This document shows, in pieces, positions 27,128-35,349 of a stretch of 64,000 nt of DNA. The notes beneath the pieces are model-generated. The model saw only the letters and a program-made list of their open reading frames with translations, searched no databases and was not told the DNA's origin. Origin of the DNA: Pseudomonas crudilactis (GTDB lineage: Bacteria; Pseudomonadota; Gammaproteobacteria; Pseudomonadales; Pseudomonadaceae); the NCBI RefSeq assembly GCF_013433315.1, contig NZ_WXVV01000021.1:1-64000 (forward strand), in the 5' to 3' direction. A program made the position numbers and the translations under genes. Each line of letters begins with the position of its first letter. Position 1 is the first letter of the stretch.

Positions 27128-27892
27128 TTACTGAGTAAGGGATTTGCGGGTGCCGACGCTGATTTGTGCGACAGCCACGAGCAGAACGATGACGGTCAGA
27201 AAAATCGCACTGGTCCAGGCCGCGCCCATGCCGAGACCGCCGTAGGTTTTCGCTTGGGTCAGCAGATCGCCCAGAGACGCGCCGAACGGACGGGTCAGGA
27301 TGTAGGCGACCCAGAAGGTCAACACCACATTGGCCCCCATGCGCCAGGCGATCAGGGTGGCGGCAATCAACGCGCCGAAAATCACCGCGCCAAGGGTGAA
27401 GCCCAGGCCCAGTGCTTCGGTGGCCAGGTCACCGGCGGCGGTGCCGAGGGCGAACGTGCAGAGCACCGTGGTCCAGTAGAAAAGCTCCCGGCGCGGGGTG
27501 TTGATTTCACGGATCGACAGACTGTGTTCGACCCGATACCAGAGCACGAAATTGATCGCCAGCAGCACTGAAAACACCGCGGTGCTGACGTACAGACTGA
27601 TATCGAGCATGTCAGTCATGATGTCGGTGATCTGCGTGCCGACGATGCTCACCAGCACCACGGTCAGCCAATAGATCCACGGCGTGTAGGTGACTTTGCG
27701 CATTTGCAGGAACAGCGCGCCGCCCAGCAGCAACGCCATGCCGAGGCTGGTCGGGCCGGCACCAAAACCGACGTCCACGGCGAGAAAGTCCGCACCGGTT
27801 TCACCGACGGTCGTCGACAGAATCTTGATCACCCAGAAGGCCAGGGTGACCTCGGGTACTTTGTTGAGCCATCCGGCTTTCGCGGAATTCAT
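27128..27892 (-). CDS. COG4705-type multi-spanning membrane protein
   Basis: 254 aa from MNSAKAGWLNKVPEVT (ATG 27892). About eight TM segments arranged as internal repeats: FWVIKILSTTVGETGADFLA, FYWTTVLCTFALGTAAGDLATE and FWVAYILTRPFGASLGDLLT all contain the (T/S)xG(E/D)xxAD-like signature. The function of the family is unsettled. The upstream ORF extension to 27988 has no family resemblance. The two-component genes are its downstream neighbours. Confidence 0.8.
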   Translation of the reverse strand: MNSAKAGWLNKVPEVTLAFWVIKILSTTVGETGADFLAVDVGFGAGPTSLGMALLLGGALFLQMRKVTYTPWIYWLTVVLVSIVGTQITDIMTDMLDISLYVSTAVFSVLLAINFVLWYRVEHSLSIREINTPRRELFYWTTVLCTFALGTAAGDLATEALGLGFTLGAVIFGALIAATLIAWRMGANVVLTFWVAYILTRPFGASLGDLLTQAKTYGGLGMGAAWTSAIFLTVIVLLVAVAQISVGTRKSLTQ

Positions 27893-27971
27893 GGGCGGGG
27901 GCCTCTCCTGAGCAGCGCTGAAGGTGCGCAGGAGAGACATTAACGAGGGAAACTTAGCTGAGACTGAGGGG

Positions 27972-28011
27972 AGCACAAAGTCCGTCAAACGGATGTTGAC
28001 GGACTTTGCTG
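27972..28011. terminator. Hairpin between convergently spaced transcripts
   Basis: CAAAGTCCGTCAA-acggatg-TTGACGGACTTTG forms a perfect 13-bp stem just after the alpha/beta hydrolase stop codon, suited to end that minus-strand transcript. Confidence 0.7.
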
Positions 28012-28021
28012 CGCTGAGTTT

Positions 28022-28840
28022 TCAGCGCTTGAGGAACGCCAGCAAGTCCTCGTTCAAGGCCTGCGCATGCGTCACCGCAAAGCCATGCGGCGCCCCGGCG
28101 TAAACCTTCAGTTCAGCGCCCTTGATCTGCGCCGCCGCCTGTTTGCCGGTGGTTTCGAGCGGCACGATCTGATCACCGTCGCCATGGATCACCAGCGTCG
28201 GCACGTCGATCTTGGCCATGTCCGGGCGGAAGTCGGTTTCCGAGAACGCCGTGACGCAATCCACCGTGCCTTTGAGCGAGGCCATCAGGGCGATATTCAG
28301 CGTCTGCGTGAGCACGCCGTCAGAGACTTTCTGGCCCTGATTGGTGCCATAGAACGGCGCGGCGAAATCGGCGATGAACTGCGCACGATCCTGCAGCAGG
28401 CCGGCCTTGATGCCGTCAAACACTGAACTATCGACGCCCTGCGGGAAGTCGGCTTTCTTGCCGAACAGCGGTGTCACCGCGCCCAACAACACCAGACCGG
28501 CAACCCGCTCGCTGCCATGCCGGGCGATGTAGCGGCTGACGTCGCCGCCACCCATGGAGAAGCCCACCAGCGTCACATCGCGCAGGTCCAGGTGATTGAT
28601 CAGTTGCGCGATGTCATCGGCGAAGGTGTCGTAGTCATAACCGGTCCACGGCTGGTCGGAACGGCCGAAACCACGACGATCGAAGGCAATCGTGCGATAG
28701 CCACGGCTGCTCAGGTATTCCATCTGGTATTCCCACATGTCGGCATCCAGCGGCCAGCCGTGACTGAACAGCACAGGTTTGCCGCTGCCCCAATCCTTGT
28801 AGTAGATCTCGGTACCGTCTTGCGTGGTGAAAGTGCTCAT
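28022..28840 (-). CDS. Alpha/beta hydrolase, non-haem chloroperoxidase/arylesterase type
   Basis: 272 aa from MSTFTTQDGTEIYYKDWG (ATG 28840). The nucleophile elbow is GFSMGGGD (Ser about 98), the acid Asp is in VIHGDGDQIVP and the His in GAPHGFAVTH; HGWPLDADMWEYQ supplies the oxyanion region. This pattern matches the cofactor-free perhydrolase/esterase group. Divergent from an HxlR regulator. Confidence 0.9.
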   Translation of the reverse strand: MSTFTTQDGTEIYYKDWGSGKPVLFSHGWPLDADMWEYQMEYLSSRGYRTIAFDRRGFGRSDQPWTGYDYDTFADDIAQLINHLDLRDVTLVGFSMGGGDVSRYIARHGSERVAGLVLLGAVTPLFGKKADFPQGVDSSVFDGIKAGLLQDRAQFIADFAAPFYGTNQGQKVSDGVLTQTLNIALMASLKGTVDCVTAFSETDFRPDMAKIDVPTLVIHGDGDQIVPLETTGKQAAAQIKGAELKVYAGAPHGFAVTHAQALNEDLLAFLKR

Positions 28841-29005
28841 GGAAACTCCTGCTTCGGGGTTCAGTGCCGAAATGGCGGCATTCACTATCAGCGCAAAGCA
28901 CTCCGGCTACTTGTATGCAGGTGCTGGTTTTGCGTCGGTCCAGGCGTGAACGTGTCTTGCAGTTGTATGATGCAACTGTGAGCCGCGAGGCCAATCGACG
29001 AATGC

Positions 29006-29470
29006 ATGGAGTACTCCTACGTGAAACGCAAAAGTTTGCAGGGCAATGCCTGCCCGGTCGCCCGGACGCTGGACCTGATTGGTGACTGGTGGTCGTTGCT
29101 GATCATTCGTGACGCGCTGGACGGGATTCGCCGTTTCAATGATTTTCAGAAGAGTCTGGATATCGCCAAGAACATGCTCAGCGCGCGCCTCAAAGGCCTG
29201 GTGGAGCAGGGCATCCTGCAAGCGCTGCCAGCGGCCGATGGCGGCGCGTATAAGGAATACGTGCTGACTGAGCGCGGCAAAGCCTTGCAGACGGTGATCG
29301 TCGCGCTGTCGCAGTGGGGCGCTGAATTCATGTACGCGCCGGGTGAGCCGGGCTCGGTGATGGTCGATGCGAAGAACCGTCAACCGATTCGCAAGCTGAC
29401 TTTAACGGCGGCCGATGGTCGCGTGCTGGCCCCCGAGGACGTCGCTACGCGACTGGGTGTTGAACACTGA
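29006..29470 (+). CDS. HxlR-family transcriptional regulator
   Basis: 154 aa if ATG 29006 is used; a GTG at 29021 has a better-placed GGAG and gives 149 aa. The HxlR fold shows GNACPVARTLDLIGDWWSLLIIRDAL and LSARLKGLVEQGIL. Divergent from the alpha/beta hydrolase, so probably its repressor or activator. A degenerate low-complexity segment follows before the AT-rich islet. Confidence 0.88.
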   Translation: MEYSYVKRKSLQGNACPVARTLDLIGDWWSLLIIRDALDGIRRFNDFQKSLDIAKNMLSARLKGLVEQGILQALPAADGGAYKEYVLTERGKALQTVIVALSQWGAEFMYAPGEPGSVMVDAKNRQPIRKLTLTAADGRVLAPEDVATRLGVEH

Positions 29471-29694
29471 AAGGCGGGGCTGCTTGAACTGAGTTAATCG
29501 CTGCCGCCAAGTCAATGAAAACGGGCCCTTGCGGCTCCCACACCCGGTGACACTGACCTTATCCGTAACCGCCAGAATCGGCTGCTCGAAGAGCAGCAGG
29601 GCTCAAGGAACTGCCCGGAAAGGACGCCAAGCCTGCGCAACCGGTAGCCCCCAACTGTTCCTCAGTCGGTTCTGGATAGCTTGGGATTGAACTG
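29471..29694. other. Non-coding left border of the low-GC islet
   Basis: 224 bp between the HxlR gene and the first islet gene. I see no convincing gene or known RNA. A decayed REP half (GCGGCTCCCACA, about 29530-29541) is present. A short frame reading RNRQNRLLEEQQ is intriguing but stops after about 35 codons. Confidence 0.5.
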
Positions 29695-30219
29695 ATGAAA
29701 ATTTATAAAGGTAGTATTTCTAAAAAGTCATTGAACCTGTTTGTATCGGATATTGGTTCCGGGGAGTTTTTTTCGTATGTCGGGAATCTGGTTTCACTGG
29801 AGCAAACCATTTCTGTTCTAGGTTTGCTTTCTCCTGATTTTATTGAGCTTGACGGCCACGTTTTCTGGTTGCCTAACGCTGAGCAATACGACCCGCAAAA
29901 GTTTCCTTTGAAGGGGCTGGTCGAGACTGAAACGGGTGTGTTGGAAAAAAGTGCATTGCGTAGAGATGTTGAACGATACAGAAATGTTTTTTCAGTAAAT
30001 CAGTTCTTTTCAAAGTGGGAAGATGCGCCGGACCGACCCGTATTTAAGGTTGGTCTGTCGGAAGAAGACTATCGTCTTTGTCATTTGTTTGCCGAACACC
30101 TCACTGGATATTGGAAGCGCGCATTATCAGACTGCTTTCCAGGGAAGGTGTTTCAGTTTGAAATCGCTGACGATCTGCTCGACGAATATGGCGTTTGTCT
30201 CACATTCTGGCAGTCGTAG
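29695..30219 (+). CDS. Hypothetical protein of low-GC islet
   Basis: 174 aa, unrecognised. The opening codons are only about 30 percent GC against the GC-rich rest of the window, and codon use (AAA, TTT, GTT) is foreign to the neighbours. No signal peptide, no TM, no cysteine motif; the protein is acidic with many aromatic residues (FFSYVG, YWKRALSDCFPG). Size, composition and isolation resemble immunity proteins of polymorphic or contact-dependent toxins, but no toxin or RHS/CDI gene is visible, so that is speculation. Confidence 0.65.
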   Translation: MKIYKGSISKKSLNLFVSDIGSGEFFSYVGNLVSLEQTISVLGLLSPDFIELDGHVFWLPNAEQYDPQKFPLKGLVETETGVLEKSALRRDVERYRNVFSVNQFFSKWEDAPDRPVFKVGLSEEDYRLCHLFAEHLTGYWKRALSDCFPGKVFQFEIADDLLDEYGVCLTFWQS

Positions 30220-30352
30220 TTGCAGCCTCCAGCAGAACTGGGATGTACCCAATGAAAATCAAGCTTTGACTGAAGAAGAAGTTCAGCGGGTTATTGATGA
30301 AGTCGAGGTGGAACTCTCCAGAACGGGACACATGCTTGACGTCGAGAAGTGA
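30188..30352 (+). CDS. Possible small ORF or frameshifted tail
   Basis: 54 codons from ATG 30188, overlapping the previous gene by 32 bp in another frame. The last 30 residues (ALTEEEVQRVIDEVEVELSR...) look like a real amphipathic helix, while the first 20 mirror the preceding gene's sequence. It could be a small coupled gene or the remnant C-terminus of a longer protein after a frameshift. Low GC like its neighbour. Confidence 0.35.
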   Translation: MAFVSHSGSRSCSLQQNWDVPNENQALTEEEVQRVIDEVEVELSRTGHMLDVEK

Positions 30353-30409
30353 CTGGGCGGAGCGGACTATCCTGGAAGCGCCTCTGGTAGCTTCTTGCCT
30401 GTGGCCAAA

Positions 30410-30443
30410 GAAAACGCCCCGAACAATTTCGGGGCGTTTTCAT
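30410..30443. terminator. Bidirectional intrinsic terminator
   Basis: GAAAACGCCCCGAA-caa-TTTCGGGGCGTTTTC is a near-perfect stem with A-run on one side and T-run on the other. It separates the islet from the convergent LLM monooxygenase. Confidence 0.85.
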
Positions 30444-30468
30444 TTACCGAACACTGGATGCAGAGTGC

Positions 30469-31512
30469 TTAGCGAAACGCCGGCACCACATGCTTGATAA
30501 ACAGCTCCAGCGACTTCTTCTTCTCGTCATGCGGCAAGCTGTTGTCACACCAGAAACTGAACTCATCCACCCCCAGCTCCTGGTAGTACTTGATCCGCGG
30601 AATGATCTCTTCCGGCGTACCAATCATCGCGGTCTTGTGCAGACTTTCCAGCTCAAACTCCGGACGCCCGGCAAACTTCTCTTCCGGGCTTGGCGCGAGA
30701 AAGCCGTTGACCGGCGTTTCCTTGTTGCCAAACCACGCATCGAAGGTGCGGTAGAAACGCGAGATCGCTTTCGCGCCGACTTTCCAACCGTCCGGGTCAT
30801 CAGCGGTGTGCACGTGGGTATGGCGCAGCACCATCAATTGCGGACGTGGCACGTCTGGATTGTTGTCCAGCGCGGTCTGGAACTTGTTCTTCAGGTCGAG
30901 GACTTCTTCGTCGCCCTTCATCAGCGGCGTAACCATCACGTTGCAGCCGTTGGCCACGGCGAAGTTGTGCGAGTCCGGGTCGCGGGCGGCGATCCACATT
31001 GGCGGGTTGGGCTTCTGAATCGGTTTTGGCACGCTGGTGGAGGTGGGGAATTTCCAGATCTCACCGTTGTGGGCGTAGTCGCCTTGCCACAGCGCGCGGA
31101 CCACCGGAACCATTTCCCGCAGTGCCTGGCCACCGGATGAAGCGGGCATACCGCCGGCCATGCGATCGAATTCAACCTGATAGGCGCCACGGGCCAGGCC
31201 GACCTCCATGCGACCGTTGCTGATCACGTCGAGCAGCGCGCATTCACCAGCGACGCGCAACGGGTGCCAGAACGGCGCGATGATGGTGCCAGCGCCGAGG
31301 TGGATGGTGGTGGTTTTGGCGGCGAGGTAGGCGAGCAATGGCATCGGGCTGGGCGAGATGGTGTATTCCATGGCGTGGTGTTCGCCAATCCACACGGTGC
31401 TGAAACCGCCGGCCTCGGCCATCAGGGTCAGTTCGGTGAGGTCTTCGAACAGTTGGCGGTGGCTGACGCTTTCGTCCCAGCGTTCCATGTGGATGAACAG
31501 GGAAAATTTCAT
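30469..31512 (-). CDS. LLM-class flavin-dependent monooxygenase
   Basis: 347 aa, luciferase-like TIM barrel: MKFSLFIHMERWDESVSHRQLFED at the start, GFSTVWIGEHHAMEYTISPSP, AGTIIAPFWHPLRVAGECALLDVISNGRMEVGLARG and the C-terminal IGTPEEIIPRIKYYQELGV. Two-component enzyme: needs reduced flavin, for which the flavin reductase gene lies just upstream (REP pair between). Substrate unknown; nearby NCS1 permease suggests a nitrogenous heterocycle. Confidence 0.9.
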   Translation of the reverse strand: MKFSLFIHMERWDESVSHRQLFEDLTELTLMAEAGGFSTVWIGEHHAMEYTISPSPMPLLAYLAAKTTTIHLGAGTIIAPFWHPLRVAGECALLDVISNGRMEVGLARGAYQVEFDRMAGGMPASSGGQALREMVPVVRALWQGDYAHNGEIWKFPTSTSVPKPIQKPNPPMWIAARDPDSHNFAVANGCNVMVTPLMKGDEEVLDLKNKFQTALDNNPDVPRPQLMVLRHTHVHTADDPDGWKVGAKAISRFYRTFDAWFGNKETPVNGFLAPSPEEKFAGRPEFELESLHKTAMIGTPEEIIPRIKYYQELGVDEFSFWCDNSLPHDEKKKSLELFIKHVVPAFR

Positions 31513-31547
31513 GACGCTTCCTCGGGTCTTTTATTGTTGAGGCTACA

Positions 31548-31640
31548 TGTGGGAGCGAGCTTGCTCGCGAAGGCGGTGTAACAGCCGGCATCTGTGGCAA
31601 CTGACAAGACGCCTTCGCGAGCAAGCTCGCTCCCACAGTT
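31548..31640. repeat. REP pair (BIME)
   Basis: GTGGGAGCGAGCTTGCTCGCGAAGGCG and CGCCTTCGCGAGCAAGCTCGCTCCCACA are inverted with about 40 bp between, located in the gap between the monooxygenase and flavin-reductase genes. Confidence 0.92.
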
Positions 31641-31659
31641 GTTATGCGTTGTTCTTCTA

Positions 31660-32145
31660 TCAGGCCAGGACGGGCAGGGCGCCCATCTTGCCGTGGCAGT
31701 ACACCAGCGGTCCGGCGATTTGCTCGGGGACGATCAGGTTCTTCACCGCGCCGACCATGATGGCGTGGTCGCCGCCTTCGTATTCGCGCCACAGCTCACA
31801 TTCGATGATAGCCGTCGCGTTGGCGAGGATCGGGTTACCCAGTTCGCTCAAGGTCCACTCGATGCCTTGCGCCTTGTCTTTGCCTTTGCGGGCGAAGGCG
31901 TAGGCTTCGCTTTGCTGGCCGCCGGACAGAACGTGGATGGCAAAGCGCTTGTTCTTGATCAGCACCGGATAGGAGTCGGAACCGTAGTTGGGGCAGAACA
32001 GCACCAGCGCCGGGTCCATCGACAGCGAACTGAAGGCGCTGGCGGTCAGGCCGACGATCTGACCGTCATCGTCCAGGGTGGTGATAACGGTTACGCCGGA
32101 CGGGAACGAGCCCATGACTTGTTTGTAGATGGCGGCATCGATCAT
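31660..32145 (-). CDS. Flavin reductase family protein (RutF/HpaC-like)
   Basis: 161 aa from MIDAAIYKQVMG (ATG 32145). The flavin-binding beta-barrel motif FPSGVTVITTLDDDGQIVGLTASAFSSLSMDPALVLFC and the C-terminal GDHAIMVGAVKNL are typical. It should supply FMNH2 or FADH2 to the LLM monooxygenase encoded downstream on the same strand. Divergent from the second NCS1 permease with operator-like palindromes in between. Confidence 0.9.
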   Translation of the reverse strand: MIDAAIYKQVMGSFPSGVTVITTLDDDGQIVGLTASAFSSLSMDPALVLFCPNYGSDSYPVLIKNKRFAIHVLSGGQQSEAYAFARKGKDKAQGIEWTLSELGNPILANATAIIECELWREYEGGDHAIMVGAVKNLIVPEQIAGPLVYCHGKMGALPVLA

Positions 32146-32460
32146 TGGTCGGTCCTCAGATGTGGTGCTGTTTTTATGTGTTTGTTGGTCTGATGGTATA
32201 CCAGTATTCAATCTTTGCAAGGGCTTTTAAGCTGAACCGATAAACGTGCCGCGTTCGTCGGAAACTCAGCATTTACGGGGCTTGCGGCTAGTCTGCAGGC
32301 CGCGGTTTCAGCGAGGATGGCGTATCAGATAGCGCCGTAAAATACGCATCAGTCTTGTGAATTGTTTGGAATACCATAATATGGTCTGCATCTGAGGGGC
32401 GGCCAGAGAGTCCCCCCGGTTTGGCTTCATACAACGATAAGAACAGACAAACTCGAGTTC
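32146..32460. promoter_or_regulatory. Divergent control region with GntR-like palindromes
   Basis: The 315-bp spacer between the flavin reductase and permease genes holds no gene. It has two related palindromes, TGGTATACCA at 32194-32203 and ACCATAATATGGT at 32373-32385, placed near the start of each divergent gene. Their form resembles FadR-subfamily GntR operators (TGGTnnnACCA). A dual-site repressor is inferred; no GntR gene is present in the window. Confidence 0.5.
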
Positions 32461-33873
32461 ATGCATATGTCCCAGATGTCCCGGCAAGATCCGTTGATCG
32501 AGAACCATACGGTCGACTACGTTCCACTCGCGGAACGCCACGGGAAGGCCCGCGACCTATTCACCCTTTGGTTCAGCACCAACATTGCGCCCCTGCCCAT
32601 CGTCACCGGTGCCATGGTGGTTCAAGTGTTCCATCTCGATTTGCTCTGGGGGCTGCTGGCGATTGCGCTGGGGCACCTGATTGGCGGCGTGGTGATCGCG
32701 CTGGCCTCGGCGCAAGGCCCGCGCATGGGCATTCCGCAAATGGTCCAGAGTCGCGGCCAGTTTGGGCGTTACGGTGCGCTGTTGATCGTGTTCTTCGCCG
32801 CGATCATCTACATCGGCTTCTTCATTTCCAACATCGTCCTGGCCGGTAAATCCATCGTCGGCATTGCGCCGTCGGTGCCGGCGCCATTGAGCATTCTGAT
32901 CGGTGCACTGGCGGCCACGGCGATTGGCGTGATCGGCTACAACTTCATTCACACGCTGAACCGCATCGGCACCTGGGTGATGGGCAGTGCGTTGCTGGCC
33001 GGGTTCATCTATATCTTCGCCCATGACTTGCCGGCGGACTTTCTCACTCGCGGAAGTTTTAACTTGTCCGGCTGGCTGGCGACGGTGTCGCTGGGGATCA
33101 TCTGGCAGATCAGCTTTTCGCCGTACGTGTCCGATTACTCGCGTTACTTGCCTGCGGATATCGGCATTGCCAAACCGTTCTGGGCGACCTATCTGGGTGC
33201 GACGCTGGGGACGATTCTGTCATTCAGCTTCGGCGCCGTGGCGGTGCTGGCGACCCCGGAAGGCACCGAAGCGATGGTTGCAGTCAAGCAATCCACCGGG
33301 TGGCTGGGGCCGATTCTGATGGTGTTGTTTCTGCTGAATATCATCAGCCACAACGCGCTGAATCTGTATGGTGCGGTGTTGTCGATCATTACCTCGATCC
33401 AGACATTTGCCAGCCAATGGACGCCGAGCATCAAGGTGCGCGTGGTGTTGTCGAGCGTGGTGCTCGCGGGTTGCTGCGTGGTTGCGCTGGGTGCATCGGC
33501 GGATTTCATTTCCGAGTTCATCGGTTTGATTCTGGCGCTGCTGCTGGTGCTGGTGCCGTGGGCGTCGATCAACCTGATCGACTTCTACCTGATCAAGCGA
33601 GGCAACTACGACATCACCTCGATTTTTCGCGCTGACGGCGGGATTTACGGGCGTTTCAACCTGCACGCGATCATTGCCTACTTCATCGGCATCCTTGTGC
33701 AGTTGCCGTTCGCCAATACCTCGCTGTACGTCGGGCCGTACGCCAATCTGGTCGACGGCGCGGATCTGTCCTGGCTGGTGGGCTTGGTGGTCACCGTTCC
33801 GTTGTATTACTGCCTGGCGACACGCGGCCAGACTCAGCAGAGCAGGGCGGCGAGGTTGGGTTACACCGACTGA
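32461..33873 (+). CDS. NCS1-family cytosine/purine permease (paralogue B)
   Basis: 470 aa. Same hallmarks as the permease at 17.7-19.1 kb: RDLFTLWFSTNIAPLPIVTGA, AQGPRMGIPQMVQSRGQFG, SPYVSDYSRYLPADIG, and NLIDFYLIKRGNYDI. About 12 TM segments. The extensive shared blocks indicate an intragenomic duplication or two linked acquisitions. Divergent from flavin reductase/LLM monooxygenase, suggesting uptake of their substrate. Confidence 0.9.
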   Translation: MHMSQMSRQDPLIENHTVDYVPLAERHGKARDLFTLWFSTNIAPLPIVTGAMVVQVFHLDLLWGLLAIALGHLIGGVVIALASAQGPRMGIPQMVQSRGQFGRYGALLIVFFAAIIYIGFFISNIVLAGKSIVGIAPSVPAPLSILIGALAATAIGVIGYNFIHTLNRIGTWVMGSALLAGFIYIFAHDLPADFLTRGSFNLSGWLATVSLGIIWQISFSPYVSDYSRYLPADIGIAKPFWATYLGATLGTILSFSFGAVAVLATPEGTEAMVAVKQSTGWLGPILMVLFLLNIISHNALNLYGAVLSIITSIQTFASQWTPSIKVRVVLSSVVLAGCCVVALGASADFISEFIGLILALLLVLVPWASINLIDFYLIKRGNYDITSIFRADGGIYGRFNLHAIIAYFIGILVQLPFANTSLYVGPYANLVDGADLSWLVGLVVTVPLYYCLATRGQTQQSRAARLGYTD

Positions 33874-33890
33874 CCTGATCCGCTTCACCC

Positions 33891-33920
33891 CAATGCCCGG
33901 CCATTCGCCGGGCATTGTTG
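33891..33920 (+). terminator. Intrinsic terminator of permease B
   Basis: CAATGCCCGGC-catt-GCCGGGCATTG followed by TTGTTT; located 18 bp after the permease stop. Confidence 0.8.
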
Positions 33921-34122
33921 TTTCCGCATCCCGGCGGTCAATCAAAATGGCCACATCGATCCCCTTTTGGCCCATCCCCCACTGTGCTCCAGCTACGCTG
34001 TCAGCAAGAATCAAAACCATAACCAGACGCTGAACCCTTTTTACCCTTGGCTACCTTTACAGCCGCTGCCGTGTAAAGAACATAAAAACCATCGAACTCA
34101 CGCTGCCTTTTGGGGAACAACC

Positions 34123-35223
34123 ATGGTCACGATGAAACGCATTCTGGGTGCCACTGTGTGCGGGCTGACGCTGTTGGCCGGCGCCGTCCAGGCTGAGCAA
34201 CGCGAACTGCGCGTGTACAACTGGGCGGACTACATCCTGCCGTCCGTGCCCAAGGATTTCGCCGCAAAAAGCGGCATCAAAGTGACCTGGGACACCTTCG
34301 ACACCAACGAATCCCTGGAAGCCAAACTGCTGACCGGCAACTCCGGTTACGACTTGGTGGTGCCGTCCAACCAGTTCCTTGAAACGCAGATCAAGGCTGG
34401 CGTGTTTCAGAAACTGGATAAATCGAAACTGCCGAACTGGAGCCATCAGGATCCGGAGCTGCTGAAACTGCTGGGCAAGAACGATCCGGGCAACCAGTAC
34501 GGCGTGCCTTACATGGTCGGCACCGTGCTGATCGGCTTCAACCCGGCCAAGGTCAAAGCCGCACTGGGCGACAACGCGCCGGTGGACAGCTGGGATCTGG
34601 TGTTCAAACCGGAGAACATGGAAAAACTCAAATCCTGCGGCGTGGCGATGCTTGATTCGCCGACGGAAATCCTCCCGTTGGCCCTGCATTATCTGGGCCT
34701 CGACCCGAACAGCCAGAACCCCGCCGATTATGAAAAAGCCAAGGAGTTGATGCTCAAGGTTCGCCCGTACGTGACCTATTTCAACTCGGCCAAATACATG
34801 ACTGACATCGCCAACGGCGACATCTGCGTGGCCATCGGTTATTCCGGCAGCTTCTACCAGTTCGGCAACCGCGCCAAAGAAGCCGGCAATGGTGTGGTGG
34901 TCGACTGGCGCTTGCCGAAAGAAGGCGCGCCGATCTGGTTCGACACCTTCGCCATTCCGAAGAGCGCGAAGAACGTCAGCGAGGCGCATGAATTCCTCAA
35001 CACCTTGCTCGACCCGAAAGTGATCGCGCCGATCAGCGACTTCCTCGGTTACCCGAATGCGAACAAGGATTCGATGCCGCTGATCAACAAGGAAATCACC
35101 GACAACCCGAACCTGACGCCGACCCCGGAAGCGCTGAAAAACCTCTACGTCGTGCAGCCGTTGCCGCAGAAGCTTGAGCGCGTGCGCACACGGGTGTGGA
35201 CCAGCATCAAGTCTGACAAATAG
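34123..35223 (+). CDS. Polyamine-type ABC transporter substrate-binding protein (PotF/SpuD-like)
   Basis: 366 aa from MVTMKRILG (ATG 34123). A signal peptide ends around AVQAEQ. Motifs: LRVYNWADYILPSVPKDFAAKSGIKVTWDTFDTNESLEAKLLTGNSGYD, then PYMVGTVLIGFN and GAPIWFDTFAIPKSAKN, all characteristic of periplasmic polyamine-binding proteins. No permease or ATPase gene adjoins; a REP pair follows and a TerC gene converges. Confidence 0.9.
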   Translation: MVTMKRILGATVCGLTLLAGAVQAEQRELRVYNWADYILPSVPKDFAAKSGIKVTWDTFDTNESLEAKLLTGNSGYDLVVPSNQFLETQIKAGVFQKLDKSKLPNWSHQDPELLKLLGKNDPGNQYGVPYMVGTVLIGFNPAKVKAALGDNAPVDSWDLVFKPENMEKLKSCGVAMLDSPTEILPLALHYLGLDPNSQNPADYEKAKELMLKVRPYVTYFNSAKYMTDIANGDICVAIGYSGSFYQFGNRAKEAGNGVVVDWRLPKEGAPIWFDTFAIPKSAKNVSEAHEFLNTLLDPKVIAPISDFLGYPNANKDSMPLINKEITDNPNLTPTPEALKNLYVVQPLPQKLERVRTRVWTSIKSDK

Positions 35224-35240
35224 ATATGGGCTGAACGAAA

Positions 35241-35337
35241 TCCCTGTGGGAGCGAGCTTGCTCGCGAAGGCGTCGGATCATCCAGCATCATCGTTGAATG
35301 ACACACCGCTTTCGCGAGCAAGCTCGCTCCCACAGAT
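35241..35337. repeat. REP pair (BIME)
   Basis: CCTGTGGGAGCGAGCTTGCTCGCGAAGGCG and CGCTTTCGCGAGCAAGCTCGCTCCCACAG inverted around about 35 bp, between convergent genes. Confidence 0.92.
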
Positions 35338-35349
35338 TTATGTAGGGTG

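Noticed and set aside
29471..29694. Possible RHS or toxin-gene remnant before the low-GC islet
   Set aside because: A phrase such as RNRQNRLLEEQQ is suggestive, but the frame is short and I cannot support homology.
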